Positions 35,767 through 45,342 are shown, counted from the first letter of the stretch. The stretch: DNA of 64,000 nucleotides from Streptomyces longispororuber (GCF_014656095.1 NZ_BNBT01000002.1:1-64000); one strand, 5' to 3'. Translations and numbers: made by a program. Notes: a model not told the origin generated them from the sequence alone.

Positions 35767-36366
35767 TCACGAGGGCGGGTAGGGCCGCTCGGCCAGCAGC
35801 TCGGCGAGGTGGTAGGTGTTGGCGGCGAGGGTGCGGGTGGTGGCCGCCACCTCGTCGGGCGTGGCGTCGAGGTCCTTGTAGTCGGTGCCGTGCTGCGCCT
35901 CGCCGACCCAGTACGTCACGGCGCCGGGCGCCAGGGAGAAGCCGACGTCGTTGAGGCCCTGGAACAGGTCGGCGCTGACCTTGTGCGCCCCGTCCTCGTT
36001 GCCGACGACGACCACCGCCGCCGCCTTCCCGTAGGTGAGCAGGCGCCCCTGGTCGTCGGTCTCCGACAGCTCCGCGTCCAGCCGTTCGAGGACGCGCTGG
36101 CAGATGCTGGAGGGGTGGCCGAGCCAGATCGGCGTGGCGAGCAGCAGGATGTCCGCCCGGAGGACCTTCTCGCGCAGGGCGGGCCAGGCGTCCTGCCCGC
36201 CCATGTCGATCTCGACGCCGGGGCGGACGTCGTGGTCGGCGACCCGGATCGTCTCACCCGTGGCACCCAGCTTCTTGAACTCCTCCATGACCTGGTCCGA
36301 CAGCAGGTGACTGCTGGACGGCGTCGGCGAGGGGCTGAGGGAGCAGACCAAGGACAACACGTGCAT
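35767..36366 (-). CDS. flavodoxin-fold NAD(P)H-dependent oxidoreductase, 199 aa
   Basis: MHVLSLVCSLSPSPTPSSSH contains the FMN phosphate loop (Ser/Thr-rich), followed by ADILLLATPIWLGHPSSIC (FMN ring contact) and VVVVGNEDGAHKV. This is the WrbA/NQO-like FMN reductase group. Two ATGs compete: 36378 touches its RBS (AGAGG), while 36366 is 12 nt from it and matches the family start, so 36366 is preferred. Twin palindromes lie just upstream. Confidence 0.85.
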   Translation of the reverse strand: MHVLSLVCSLSPSPTPSSSHLLSDQVMEEFKKLGATGETIRVADHDVRPGVEIDMGGQDAWPALREKVLRADILLLATPIWLGHPSSICQRVLERLDAELSETDDQGRLLTYGKAAAVVVVGNEDGAHKVSADLFQGLNDVGFSLAPGAVTYWVGEAQHGTDYKDLDATPDEVAATTRTLAANTYHLAELLAERPYPPS

Positions 36367-36399
36367 GAGGCGACGCATCCTCTCTTCGAGACTCGGAGG

Positions 36400-36440
36400 C
36401 TCAGGGACTGAGACTCAGGGGTTGAGGCTCAGGGACTGAG
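36400..36440. promoter_or_regulatory. two CTCAGGGACTGAG palindromes
   Basis: Perfect inverted repeats CTCAG-GGA-CTGAG at 36400-36412 and 36428-36440, 28 bp centre to centre, within an 18-bp direct repeat. They lie 34-74 bp before the flavodoxin-like start, a plausible operator pair. Confidence 0.6.
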
Positions 36441-36842
36441 ACGTAAGGGGTTGGGGCCCAGGCCAGGGGTTGCGGCCCAGGATTACCGGGGGTGGGCGCA
36501 CGGGCCGGGGGCGGCGCGGCCGCCGGGCACGGGCGGGGAGCCGTGCGGGTCGAGCACCTCGATGCTGTTCGCGTGGGCGGCGGCTCCGCGGGCGCCGGGC
36601 GCGCGGCGGGGGTGCGGAGCGGCCTTCGGGGGCCTGCCGGGCCTCCTTTCCGACGGTAGCGCGACGCGGGGCCTGTCCGCCTGACGAGAGCGGCCCGCGG
36701 GCCCTGTCGTGCCCGCCCCGGGTGGCCCTGGGGCGGGGCCGGCCGGGCCACTGGGGTGATCCGCGCATCGGCCTACAGGTGACCGGCCCGCACGTCCTCA
36801 AACCCGCCGGGCCGGACGGGCGCCGGGCCGGACGGGGCCCGG
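36441..36842. other. 402-bp gap without a credible gene
   Basis: Begins with further short direct repeats (GGGGTTG followed by GGCCCAGG, 36446-36480). The rest is GC-rich sequence whose open frames are all Arg/Pro/Gly-rich and lack an RBS. I see no gene or clear promoter. Confidence 0.4.
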
Positions 36843-38039
36843 TCACTGCTCGACGTAGTGCTCCAGCACGTCGCAGACGTTCTGCAGCTCGTCCATCAGG
36901 CGCGCGGCCTCCACCAGGAGCACCCCGTAGGGCAGGCCCGGGTCGCCGAGCGGCAGCCCGGCCTCCTCGGCGCGCCCGGTCAGCCGCCGACGGCGTTCGT
37001 GCGCCTCCTGGACGAGCTCGCACAGCTCGCGGCTCTGCCGGTGCAGCGCGTCCTCGTCGAGCGTCCGGAGCACCTGGGTGATGCGGGAGATGGACTCCAG
37101 GAAGTCGGCGTAGTCGTGCAGCAGCCGGCGGTCCTCGGCGCTCGCGTCCTGCTGCCAGGTGTCGAGGCTGCGGGTCAGCGAGGCGGCCTGGTACAGCGTG
37201 CGCTCCAGTGCCGCGAGGACGGCGCCGTACCCGTCGAAGCTCGGCCGGACGCGGTGGCGCCCCAGGCGGCTGCGGGGGTTGTAGTAGGCGCTCTCCCGCG
37301 CGGTGCGCAGCCCGTCCTGGGCCTGCCGGATCAGGTCGCCGGTCTGCTCGGCCCGGTTGCGCCAGTGGCGGCGGCGCTCCTGGTCCATCTCGCCGTGCCG
37401 CATCGCCGGGTACATGTCACTGACGAGGTCGCACAGCGCCCCGGACAGGATGTGGATCGCGTACTCCGCGCTGCGGTAGCGCAGCGGCGGCACCACCGTC
37501 ATGTTGACCACCACCCCGATGCCGCAGCCGATGAGCACCAACAGGATGATCTGCCCGAGGTGGGTGACCTTGTCGAGGCTGCCGGGGACCGTCACGTAGG
37601 TGGAGAAGGCGAAGAACGCGGCCGTCGCCACCTGCGAACCCTGCGGCCCCAGGCCCGGCCACAGGCCGATGGCCAGCGCCAGCACGGTCACGAGGGCGAA
37701 CGTGAGCAGGTCGGGGCCGGCCAGGAAGCCGAGGGCCGCCTGCACCGCCACGCCCGCGGTGACGGCGACGATGTAGCGCAGCGCGTTGAGGAGCGCCTGG
37801 TACACCGTCACCTGCATGATCAGTACGGCGGAGAACGGCGCGAACGCCGGTGACCGCGCGTGCAGCACGTCGCGGGCGATCACCCAGGCGACCGTCGCGG
37901 CCACGGTGCTCTTGAGGAGGAACAGCAGCGTGTGGCGCTCGTGCCCCTCGGTTCCCCAGGCCCGCCGCCACCACTGCCAGGCCCGGGCCGCCGGGCCCTG
38001 GGCCGCGGGTTCGTCGCGTCGCTGCCACTGGTCGACCAT
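36843..38039 (-). CDS. FUSC/aromatic-acid-exporter-family membrane protein, 398 aa
   Basis: N-terminal half with six hydrophobic helices beginning LLFLLKSTVAATVAWVIARD and including FAPFSAVLIMQVTVYQAL, typical of the FUSC/ArAE group. The C-terminal half (from about residue 205) is a long cytosolic helical domain (MDQERRRHWRNRAEQTGDLI). It is probably an efflux protein; substrate unknown. Start is ambiguous among three close in-frame ATGs (38057, 38045, 38039); GGGA spacing favours 38039. Confidence 0.85.
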   Translation of the reverse strand: MVDQWQRRDEPAAQGPAARAWQWWRRAWGTEGHERHTLLFLLKSTVAATVAWVIARDVLHARSPAFAPFSAVLIMQVTVYQALLNALRYIVAVTAGVAVQAALGFLAGPDLLTFALVTVLALAIGLWPGLGPQGSQVATAAFFAFSTYVTVPGSLDKVTHLGQIILLVLIGCGIGVVVNMTVVPPLRYRSAEYAIHILSGALCDLVSDMYPAMRHGEMDQERRRHWRNRAEQTGDLIRQAQDGLRTARESAYYNPRSRLGRHRVRPSFDGYGAVLAALERTLYQAASLTRSLDTWQQDASAEDRRLLHDYADFLESISRITQVLRTLDEDALHRQSRELCELVQEAHERRRRLTGRAEEAGLPLGDPGLPYGVLLVEAARLMDELQNVCDVLEHYVEQ

Positions 38040-38140
38040 GCACATCCCATTCCGCATCCGGCCCGCACGCTCCGGTGGGCCACCTGGTTCCCTCCGGCAC
38101 TCCGCCGTCCGCGTCCGGGGATCGGCCCCCGGGCGCGCGT

Positions 38141-38170
38141 GCGCCGTCCCACCCGCGGGTGGGACGGCGC
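38141..38170 (-). terminator. perfect 30-bp palindrome, CsbD gene terminator
   Basis: GCGCCGTCCCACCCG followed by its exact complement, 15 bases after the CsbD-like stop and before the exporter gene. It can form a 13-bp stem with a 4-nt loop. Confidence 0.85.
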
Positions 38171-38184
38171 AGGGGGTCGCGCGG

Positions 38185-38373
38185 TCAGCGGTCGTCGTCG
38201 CGCAGGGAGTCGCGGACGCCCTCGGCCTTGGCGCGCGCGTCGTCGGCGGCGCCGCCGACCTTGCCCTTGGCCTGGTCCGTCTTGCCCTCGGTCTTCATCC
38301 GGTCGTTGCCGGTGACCTTGCCGAGCATCTCCTTGGCCTTGCCCGCTGCCTTGTTCTTCGTGTTCTCGTCCAC
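38185..38373 (-). CDS. CsbD family stress protein, 62 aa
   Basis: VDENTKNKAAGKAKEMLGKV and TGNDRMKTEGKTDQAKGKVG are the two KxxG(K)-rich halves of CsbD proteins, small cytosolic proteins induced by general stress in Gram-positives. The start is GTG 38373 with AAGGAG 5 nt upstream. Monocistronic, closed by the palindrome terminator. Biochemical role unknown even in the family. Confidence 0.92.
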   Translation of the reverse strand: MDENTKNKAAGKAKEMLGKVTGNDRMKTEGKTDQAKGKVGGAADDARAKAEGVRDSLRDDDR

Positions 38374-38697
38374 GGTTACTCCTTAGGTGGCGTATGCACA
38401 GCCGTTGGTCACGCTAGGGGCGGTGTGCGGGGTGCGCATCCCGGGCGTCACCGCGGCGCCCCGGCCGGTGGTCCGGTGTCGCGGCGCCGCCGCGCTCCTG
38501 CCCTTCGCTTCGTCGGTCGTTGACGACCTCAGCCATCTAGTTGCCGGGACATCCGTCCGCAAACGGCGCAATTCGCATTCCTTGCGCGGCACATCATCGG
38601 GACACCGCCCGGGACACCCCTCAGCACGCCGCACCGGACGCCGTACGTAACCGGAATCACACCGCAGGACCCGGCACCGACCGGGCCCCGGCGGACG
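38374..38697. other. 324-bp gap upstream of the CsbD-like gene
   Basis: Both flanking genes are on the minus strand, so this contains the CsbD promoter and the paoC 3' region. I could not identify a stress-sigma consensus. No ORF with an RBS is present. Confidence 0.4.
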
Positions 38698-40809
38698 TCA
38701 GCCGGTCAGAGCGGTCAGCACCTTGTCGGGGGTCAGCGGCAGCGCCCGGAAGCGGACTCCGGTGGCGTGGTACACCGCGTTGCCGATGGCGGCGGCGCTC
38801 CCGACGATCCCGATCTCCCCGACGCCCTTGCTGCCCATCGGGTTGAGGTGCGGGTCGTCCTCCTCGATCCAGTGCGCCTCGACGCCGCTCACGTCGGCGT
38901 GCGCGGGCACGTGGTACGAGGCCAGGTCCGACTCCGCGAAGTCGCCGAAGGCGGCGTCCATGGTGCTGTGCTCGGTGAGGGCCATGCCGAGGCCCATGAC
39001 CATGCCGCCGACGAACTGGGAGCGGGCGGTGCGGGCGTTGAGGATGCGCCCGGCCGCGTAGACGCCGAGCAGCCGCCGGACGCGGACCTCGCCGGTGACG
39101 GTGTCGACGGCCACCTCGGCGAAGTGCGCGCCGAAGGCGTGGCGGGCGTAGGGGCTGTCCGCGTCGGCCGTGCCGGTGGTGTCGGCGTCGGCACTGATGC
39201 CCTCGTCGGGCAGCGACCCGGGGTGGTCGGCGAGCTTCGCCGCCAGCGCGGTGCACGCCTGGTGCACGGCCCAGCCCCAGGAGGCGGTGCCCGAGGAGCC
39301 GCCCGCGAGCGGGGCCGCCGGCAGGTCGCTGCTGCCCACCTCGGTACGCACCCGCGCCAGGGGCACGCCGAGGGCGTCGGCCGCCACCTGGGCGAGCACG
39401 GTGCGGGCGCCGGTGCCGATGTCGGTGGCGTTCACCCGTACGACGAAGCCGCCGTCGGGCAGCGCCCGTGCCTGCGCGGTGGACGGCGACACCAGCACGG
39501 GGTACGTGGCCGAGGCCACGCCCGTCCCGATGAGGAGGGGCCCCTCCGCGCGGGAGCGGGGCCGGGAGTCGCGCGCGTCCCAGCCGAACCGCCGGGCGCC
39601 CTCGCGCAGGCAGTCCACGACGTGGCGGCTGCTGAAGGGCTTGCCGCTGTCCGGTTCGCGCTCCGGCTCGTTGACGATCCGCAGCTCCACCGGGTCCCTG
39701 CCGAGGGCGGTGGCGAGCTCGTCCACGGCGGACTCCAGGGCGTACATGCCCGGCGCCTCCCCCGGGGCCCGCATCCACGACGGCGTGGGCACGTCGAGGC
39801 GCACCACGCGGTGCACGGTGAGGTGGTGCGGCGCGCCGTACATGACGCGCGCGGGCACCGCGGCCTGCTCGACGAACTCCTTGACGCGCGAGGTGTGCGT
39901 GGTGATCTCGTGGGACAGCGACGTCAGCCGGCCGTCGGCCGCCGCGGCGAGGCCGACCCGGTGCAGGGTGGGCGCCCGGTGACCGACGACGGCGGCCAGG
40001 TGGCTGCGGGGGAAGGCCACGGTGACGGGGCGGCCGGAGACGCGTGCCGCCATCGCGGCGAGCACCACGTCGGGCCGCGGCGTGCCCTTCGAACCGAAGC
40101 CGCCCCCGACGTGCTCGGCGATGACGGTGATGTGCTCGCCGTCCATCTCGAACAGGGCGGCGAGCGTGTCGCGCACGGTCGTACCGCCCTGGCTGGAGCA
40201 GTACACGGTCAAGTGCCCCTGGTCCCAGTGCGCGGTGCTGGCGTGCGGCTCCATGGGGTGGTTGTGCAGCGGTGGCACCTCGTAGACGACGTCGACGCGG
40301 GCCGCCGCGTCAGCGCCGCCGGGCCGGCCGTGTTCGCGGCGGGTGGGGTGCTCGCCGTTGACGTTCTCGGGCTCGTACGCCTCGGGGTGGTCCGCCGTCA
40401 GGGTGACGTCGTGGTCCTCGACGGCGTACTCGACGCGTACGGCCGCCGCGGCGGCGCGCGCGGCCTCCAGGGTCTCGGCCACCACGAGGGCGACGTACCA
40501 GCCGCGGTGCGGCACCCGCGGGTCCTGGAGGACGGCGAGCGTGGGGTCGTCGGGCTCGGCGACGCGCGGCGCGTTCTCGTGGGTCAGGACGGTGAGGACG
40601 CCGGGCAGCCGCAGGGCCTCCTCGACGTCGACGGCGGTGACCCGGCCGCGGGCGACCGTGGCGGGCACGGGCCAGGCGTGCGCCCGCTCCGGCATGGGGT
40701 GTTCGGCGGCGTAGCGGGCGCGGCCGGTGACCTTCAGGTGTCCTTCGCGGCGCTCGGCGGGAGCGCCCAGGGCCCGGCCGGCGCCGAGCGGGGAGTCCTC
40801 GTGCGACAT
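38698..40809 (-). CDS. paoC: molybdenum hydroxylase large subunit (xanthine/aldehyde dehydrogenase, PaoC-like), 703 aa
   Basis: Binds the molybdenum cofactor. Blocks in order: KVTGRARYAAE near the N-terminus, HNHPMEPHASTA, the VIAEHVGGGFGSKG loop, WMRAPGEAPGMYALESAVDE, and the catalytic Glu in MGSKGVGEIGIVG near the C-terminus. Length fits the YagR/PaoC periplasmic-aldehyde-oxidoreductase type more than the 770-residue XdhB type. No signal peptide is visible here. Last gene of the three-subunit operon (2Fe-2S, FAD, Mo in transcription order). An aldehyde or purine substrate cannot be separated by eye. Confidence 0.92.
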   Translation of the reverse strand: MSHEDSPLGAGRALGAPAERREGHLKVTGRARYAAEHPMPERAHAWPVPATVARGRVTAVDVEEALRLPGVLTVLTHENAPRVAEPDDPTLAVLQDPRVPHRGWYVALVVAETLEAARAAAAAVRVEYAVEDHDVTLTADHPEAYEPENVNGEHPTRREHGRPGGADAAARVDVVYEVPPLHNHPMEPHASTAHWDQGHLTVYCSSQGGTTVRDTLAALFEMDGEHITVIAEHVGGGFGSKGTPRPDVVLAAMAARVSGRPVTVAFPRSHLAAVVGHRAPTLHRVGLAAAADGRLTSLSHEITTHTSRVKEFVEQAAVPARVMYGAPHHLTVHRVVRLDVPTPSWMRAPGEAPGMYALESAVDELATALGRDPVELRIVNEPEREPDSGKPFSSRHVVDCLREGARRFGWDARDSRPRSRAEGPLLIGTGVASATYPVLVSPSTAQARALPDGGFVVRVNATDIGTGARTVLAQVAADALGVPLARVRTEVGSSDLPAAPLAGGSSGTASWGWAVHQACTALAAKLADHPGSLPDEGISADADTTGTADADSPYARHAFGAHFAEVAVDTVTGEVRVRRLLGVYAAGRILNARTARSQFVGGMVMGLGMALTEHSTMDAAFGDFAESDLASYHVPAHADVSGVEAHWIEEDDPHLNPMGSKGVGEIGIVGSAAAIGNAVYHATGVRFRALPLTPDKVLTALTG

Positions 40810-40830
40810 GGCGGTTTCCAGCCCCCTCGG

Positions 40831-41823
40831 TCAGGTCGCGGCGCCCGGCGCGAGCCGGGTCAGGACGTCGACGGCGATGTTGCGGGCCAGCGGCACCTTG
40901 TAGGCGTTGTCCCGCAGCGGCCGGGCCGCGGCGAGCTCCAGGTCGACGGCGCGGGCGAAGGCGGCCGGGGTGGCGGGCCCGCCGCGCAGCGCCTCCTCGG
41001 CCCGTTCGGCGCGCCAGGGCCGGTGGGCGAGGGCACCGAAGGCGATGCCGACGTCGGCGACCGTGCCCTCGGAGACGCGCAGCACCACCGCCACGGAGGC
41101 GAGGGCGAACGCGTACGAGGCCCGGTCCCGGGCCTTGCGGTAGGCCGAGGGCAGACCGGCGCGCGCGGCGGGCAGCACCACGGACGTGATCAGCTCGCCG
41201 GGGCGGATGACGGTGTCCTGCTCCGGGCGGTCCCCGGGCAGCCGGTGGAAGGCCCCCACGGGGACGTCGCGCGGCCCCTGCTCGCCGTGGAGTTCCACGC
41301 GCGCGTCCAGGGCGGCGAGCGCCACGGCCATGTCCGAGGGGTGGGTGGCCACGCAGTGCTCGCTGTGGCCGAGGACGGCGTGGTCCCGGTGCACGCCGTC
41401 CAGGGCCCCGCAGCCGCTGCCCGGGGCGCGCTTGTTGCACGGCTTGGACAGGTCCTGGAAGTACGGGCACCGGGTGCGCTGCAGCAGGTTGCCGCCGGTG
41501 GTGGCGGCGTTGCGCAGTTGTCCGGAGGCGCCGGCGAGCAGCGCCTGCGACAGCACGGGGTAGCGGTCGCGGACGAGGGGGTGCGCCGCGAGGTCGCTGT
41601 TGCGCACCGCGGCGCCCACGCGCAGGGAGCCGTCGTCCCGTTCCTCGACCGCGTCCAGGGGCAGGCGGCTGACGTCGATCAGGGCGGAGGGCTGCTCCAC
41701 CCCCAGTTTCATGAGGTCGACGAGGTTGGTGCCGCCGCCGAGGTAGCGGGCTCCGGGGTGGGCCGCGAAGGCCCGCGTCGCCTCGTCGACGTCCGCGGCC
41801 CGTACGTAGGCGAAGGGCTTCAT
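40831..41823 (-). CDS. paoB: molybdenum hydroxylase FAD subunit (PaoB-like), 330 aa
   Basis: FAD-binding motifs ARYLGGGTNLVDLMKLGV and NAATTGGNLLQRTRCPYF are typical of CO dehydrogenase/XDH medium subunits. It carries the PaoB-specific cysteine segment RCPYFQDLSKPCNKRAPGSG, then C, which in the E. coli enzyme binds an extra 4Fe-4S cluster. The ATG overlaps the stop of the 2Fe-2S gene by 4 bp (ATGA), so translation is coupled. The gap to paoC is 21 bp. Confidence 0.92.
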   Translation of the reverse strand: MKPFAYVRAADVDEATRAFAAHPGARYLGGGTNLVDLMKLGVEQPSALIDVSRLPLDAVEERDDGSLRVGAAVRNSDLAAHPLVRDRYPVLSQALLAGASGQLRNAATTGGNLLQRTRCPYFQDLSKPCNKRAPGSGCGALDGVHRDHAVLGHSEHCVATHPSDMAVALAALDARVELHGEQGPRDVPVGAFHRLPGDRPEQDTVIRPGELITSVVLPAARAGLPSAYRKARDRASYAFALASVAVVLRVSEGTVADVGIAFGALAHRPWRAERAEEALRGGPATPAAFARAVDLELAAARPLRDNAYKVPLARNIAVDVLTRLAPGAAT

Positions 41824-42539
41824 CGGGCCACGTCCCGCACGGCTTCGACGATGCGGGGGTAGGCGCCGCAGCGGCACAGGTTGCCGCTGAGCCGCTCGCG
41901 GATCTCCTCCGGGGTCAGCGGGACGGGCCGGCCCGGGGGCGCGGCGGGCGGCGTGACGTGCGAGGGGTGGCCGGCCGCGGCCTCGGCGAGGACGCCGACG
42001 GCCGAACAGATCTGCCCGGGGGTGCAGTAGCCGCACTGGAAGGCGTCCCGGTCGAGGAAGGCCCGCTGCACGGGGTGCAACTCCCCGCCGCGGTCCGCGC
42101 ACCGCTCGCCGGTGGGGGCCTCGTCGGCGAGACCTTGGCCCGTGAACTCCGCGTCCGTGAGACCTCGGCCGGTCAGCTCCCCGCCTGCGGCGCCTTGTCC
42201 CGGAAGCCCCGCGGACCCCTCCCCCACGGACCCCTCGCCCGTGAGCCCCTCGACGGTCGTGACCTCGCAGCCGTCAAGGGCCACCGCGAGCAGCAGGCAA
42301 CTGTTGACGCGGCGCCCGTCGACGAGGACCGTGCAGGCGCCGCACTGGCCGTGGTCGCAGCCCTTCTTGGCGCCGGTGAGATCCAGGTCCTCGCGCAGGA
42401 CGTCCAGCAGGACGCGGCGGTGGTCCAGATCGAGGGTGCGGGTGTCGCCGTTGACGCGGAGCGTCGTCGCGGAACGGTGCGGGACCGGCGGTGCCGTGCC
42501 CCCGCCGCCCGCTCCGCCGTCGGGAATGTCGCTGCCCAT
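41820..42539 (-). CDS. paoA: molybdenum hydroxylase 2Fe-2S subunit (PaoA-like) with linker insertion, 239 aa
   Basis: Plant-ferredoxin-type cluster CDHGQCGACTVLVDGRRVNSC and the C-terminal helical cluster FQCGYCTPGQICSAVG plus LSGNLCRCGAYPRI give all eight cysteines. Odd: between the domains (residues about 98-146) sits a Gly/Glu-rich insertion with a 10-residue near-repeat (ELTGRGLTDA, EFTGQGLADE) not found in family members I know. ATG 42539 is preceded by GGAAGG. First gene of the paoABC-like operon. Confidence 0.9.
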   Translation of the reverse strand: MGSDIPDGGAGGGGTAPPVPHRSATTLRVNGDTRTLDLDHRRVLLDVLREDLDLTGAKKGCDHGQCGACTVLVDGRRVNSCLLLAVALDGCEVTTVEGLTGEGSVGEGSAGLPGQGAAGGELTGRGLTDAEFTGQGLADEAPTGERCADRGGELHPVQRAFLDRDAFQCGYCTPGQICSAVGVLAEAAAGHPSHVTPPAAPPGRPVPLTPEEIRERLSGNLCRCGAYPRIVEAVRDVAR

Positions 42540-42849
42540 GGCGTGGATGACCTTCCGGAAGAGCTCGTGTGCTGTGCGGACCGCGTGCCCAAGCTGCCAC
42601 AGCCGACACCTGGCGGCATGCCGGAAGGGGCCGTACGGGGCGGCTCCCGGGGCCCGGGGTGCCGCCGCTTCCGGGGCCCGGGGTGCCGCCCGCTCCCGCC
42701 TTCGGACCCCCGGCCGCCGCCGCTGTCCCCGCGCTGCGGCTGCCCCGACCACCGCCGCGCGCCCTGTCGACCCCGGCTGCCCTGCTGCCCCCGACGGCCC
42801 GGGCTGCGCCTACCGGCCCGGCGGCACCTACCGCCGCCCAGGGGGGCCA
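42540..42849. other. 310-bp gap upstream of paoABC
   Basis: Probably contains the pao promoter, not clearly identified. A 21-bp unit rich in GGGGCCCGGGGTGCC is directly repeated around 42645-42690. The open frames through it are low-complexity Arg/Pro and are not considered genes. Confidence 0.45.
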
Positions 42850-43713
42850 CTACCGCCCCTGCTCCCGCGCGACGACCCGGAAGTGGCCGCCGTCGGGGTC
42901 CCGCAGCGTGGCCCAGGCGGGCCGTGCGTCGAGGTGCTCCTCGATCACCCGGCCGCCGTGGTCCCGCGCCGCGCGGACGCTGGCCTCGACGTCCCGGACG
43001 GCGAAGTGGACCTGCCAGTGCGGCCGGACCGCCGGGTCGGGGTCGGCCTCGACGGCGCCCGAGCCGAGCCGGGCAGCCGGCCGCCCGGCCCTGAGGAGCA
43101 CCACTTCCTCCTGCTGGTACTCCACCTCGCAGCACTCCGGGCGCCCGCAGGCCCAGTCGAGGACCTCGCCGTAGAAGATGGCGGCGTCGAAGGCGTCGAC
43201 GGTGTGCAGGCGCACGGAGGCCGGTGCGGTGTGCAGGTCGCTGCGCCAGCTCGTGAGGATCTCGCCCTCCCAGATGCCGAAGCCCGCCCCGTTGCGGTCG
43301 GCGGAGAGCGCCGCGCGCCCGTTGGGGAACGGGATCGGCCCCACCGCCACCGTCCCGCCGCGCTCCCTGACCCGGCTCACCGTCTCGTCCGCGTCCAGGA
43401 CGGCGAAGTACGGCGTCCAGGCCACCGCGACCTGGAGCGACGAGGACACCGCGCCGAGCCCCGCGACGGGGTCGCCGTGGGCCATGGCGACGGAGAACTG
43501 CTCGCCGAGCCGGGCCGGGCGGAACTCCCAGTCCATGACGGCTCCGTAGAACCTCTGTGCGGCGGCGAGGTCCGGAACCGTGAGGCTGACCCAGCAGGGG
43601 GCTCCGACGGCCGACTCGCCCAACACCGAGCCGGTCCTGACGTGCCGCCCCGGCGCGCCCGCGCCCTGGGCCGCCCCGGGTGCCGGCTTCGGCGTCTCTT
43701 CGTCGTGGTGCAT
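42850..43713 (-). CDS. two-domain VOC (glyoxalase/bleomycin resistance-like) protein, 287 aa
   Basis: Two vicinal-oxygen-chelate modules. The first begins at about residue 39 (GAPCWVSLTVPDLAAAQRFY, then YFAVLDADETVSRV); the second at about residue 165 (RLHTVDAFDAAIFYGEVLDW, then HFAVRDVEASVRAAR, then TLRDPDGGHFRVV). Actinobacterial paralogues are annotated as hydroxylases or glyoxalases without defined substrates. The start is ATG 43713, close to AGGACAGG; an earlier ATG (43746) is possible. Confidence 0.85.
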   Translation of the reverse strand: MHHDEETPKPAPGAAQGAGAPGRHVRTGSVLGESAVGAPCWVSLTVPDLAAAQRFYGAVMDWEFRPARLGEQFSVAMAHGDPVAGLGAVSSSLQVAVAWTPYFAVLDADETVSRVRERGGTVAVGPIPFPNGRAALSADRNGAGFGIWEGEILTSWRSDLHTAPASVRLHTVDAFDAAIFYGEVLDWACGRPECCEVEYQQEEVVLLRAGRPAARLGSGAVEADPDPAVRPHWQVHFAVRDVEASVRAARDHGGRVIEEHLDARPAWATLRDPDGGHFRVVAREQGR

Positions 43714-44003
43714 GTGCAACCTGTCCTGGAAATCGAGGCCGCTCACGGGGCAGGCCGGCAGCCGCGCTCTCCGTCAGTGCTTCCGGCCGTCGGTTCCGCA
43801 CCCCGACGCGTACGCCACGGTCGGCTCGGTGGGTCCGCCGTGACCGGGGCGAGCGATCCAGGGGAGCGGTGGAAAGACGTCAGCAACCCGCGAGCTTGCA
43901 GAAAGTAATGATTCCGCGACTTACTGTGCCACGGTCCGTGTGCCGGAGCCAACGGCGACGCCCCCGGACGGCCGGACTGGAGATCTTCCCGCCGGTGGCC
44001 GGG

Positions 44004-45092
44004 TCACGCGGCGCGCTTCCGGCCCCGCCGCCGGTCCCGGTCCCCCTTGCGGTCCCGCCCGCGGGCCCGGGCGAGTTCGTCCACGAGTTCGTCCCGGCTC
44101 ATCCGCGAGCGGCCGGGGACGTCCAGCTCGGTGGCCCGCCGGTACAGCTCGGCCTTGCTCAGCTCGCGCAGTTCGCCCGCGCCCGTGCCGCGGGACGACG
44201 CGGAGGCGCCGTCCGCCTTCGACGGGGGCTTCTCGGCGGCCTTCCGCTTCCCGCGCCGGGTGCCGCTCCGGCCGCCCTCCCGGGTGTCGCTCCCGCTCCC
44301 GCCCCGGTCCCCGCCGCGGGCCCGCTCGATGCTGCCCTCCAGGAGGTCCATGAGGTCGACGACGTCGGTGGCCCGGGGTGCCTCCGCCGCCGTCTCGACC
44401 TCCTCGCCCTCGGCCTTCGCCCGGACCAGCTCCCGCACCTTCTCCTGGTACATGTCGCGGTACCGGCCGGGCTCCCACGGCGCGGACAGGGCGTCGATCA
44501 GCTTGACCGCCATGTCCCGCTCCTTGCCCCGACCTGCCCGGCCGGACGGCAGGTCGGGCAGCTCCCGGGCCGGGTCGCGGACCTCGTCCGCCCAGTGCAG
44601 GGTCTGCAGCACCAGGACCTCGTCCTCGGCGCGCAGGGCCGTCAGGTACTGCTTGCCGCGCATCACGAACGTGGCGATGCCCGCCTTGTCCGTCTCCGCG
44701 AGGGCCGCCCGCAGCAGCTCGTACACCTTGGCGTACTCCTCGCCGCGGGGCGCGACGTAGTACGTGCGGTCGAAGTAGACGGGCTCGATGGCGCCGAGGT
44801 CGACGAAGTCGCTGATGTCGATGGCCTTGGAGCGGCCCGGCGCGATCTCGTCCAGCTCGTCGGGTTCCACGACGACGTACTCGCCCTCGGCCACCTCGAA
44901 GCCCTTGACGATGTCCTTGGCGGCGACTTCCTCGCCGGTGCGTTCGTTGACGCGCTTGTTGCGGATGCGGTCGGCGCTGCCGCGCTGCACCTGGTGGAAG
45001 TGGACCGCGTGGTCCTCCAGGGCGGTGTAGAGGCCGACGGGCACGGTGACCATCCCGAAGGTGATCACTCCGGTCCAGATCGCGCGTGCCAT
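44004..45092 (-). CDS. ku: Ku protein (bacterial NHEJ), 362 aa
   Basis: Binds DNA double-strand ends and recruits LigD. N-terminal Ku core: [20 protein letters not shown], then [20 protein letters not shown], then [20 protein letters not shown]. The core is followed by a long Arg/Lys/Gly-rich extension and a C-terminal SAP/Rho-N-like module ([20 protein letters not shown], then [17 protein letters not shown]) ending in a basic tail. The extension is longer than in Mycobacterium Ku and typical of streptomycetes. No ligD is adjacent. Confidence 0.95.
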   Translation of the reverse strand: MARAIWTGVITFGMVTVPVGLYTALEDHAVHFHQVQRGSADRIRNKRVNERTGEEVAAKDIVKGFEVAEGEYVVVEPDELDEIAPGRSKAIDISDFVDLGAIEPVYFDRTYYVAPRGEEYAKVYELLRAALAETDKAGIATFVMRGKQYLTALRAEDEVLVLQTLHWADEVRDPARELPDLPSGRAGRGKERDMAVKLIDALSAPWEPGRYRDMYQEKVRELVRAKAEGEEVETAAEAPRATDVVDLMDLLEGSIERARGGDRGGSGSDTREGGRSGTRRGKRKAAEKPPSKADGASASSRGTGAGELRELSKAELYRRATELDVPGRSRMSRDELVDELARARGRDRKGDRDRRRGRKRAA

Positions 45093-45288
45093 GGCCGTCC
45101 ACTCCCGTCGCCCTGCCCACGTCCTCCGTCCGCCGCGGGAAGGCGCGTCCGCCGCGACGGGCACAGCGGTCGCGGCGGCCACGGGCGGCGAACGGAACCG
45201 GAGCGCGGGCCTCCGTACGCTCCGTGGCCAGTGTCCCGGGGGTGCGCGCCGTCGGCCACCGGCACGGGCATCGGGGTGGTGACGCGGC

Positions 45289-45331
45289 GCGGCGGCCGGC
45301 TTCCCGATGTCACGGGGAAGCCGGCCGCCGC
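45289..45331 (-). terminator. hairpin terminator of the PAP2 gene
   Basis: 17-bp perfect stem GCGGCGGCCGGCTTCCC (45289-45305) with 45315-45331; loop 9 nt; 12 bp after the PAP2 stop codon. Confidence 0.88.
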
Positions 45332-45342
45332 GGCCGGGCGCC

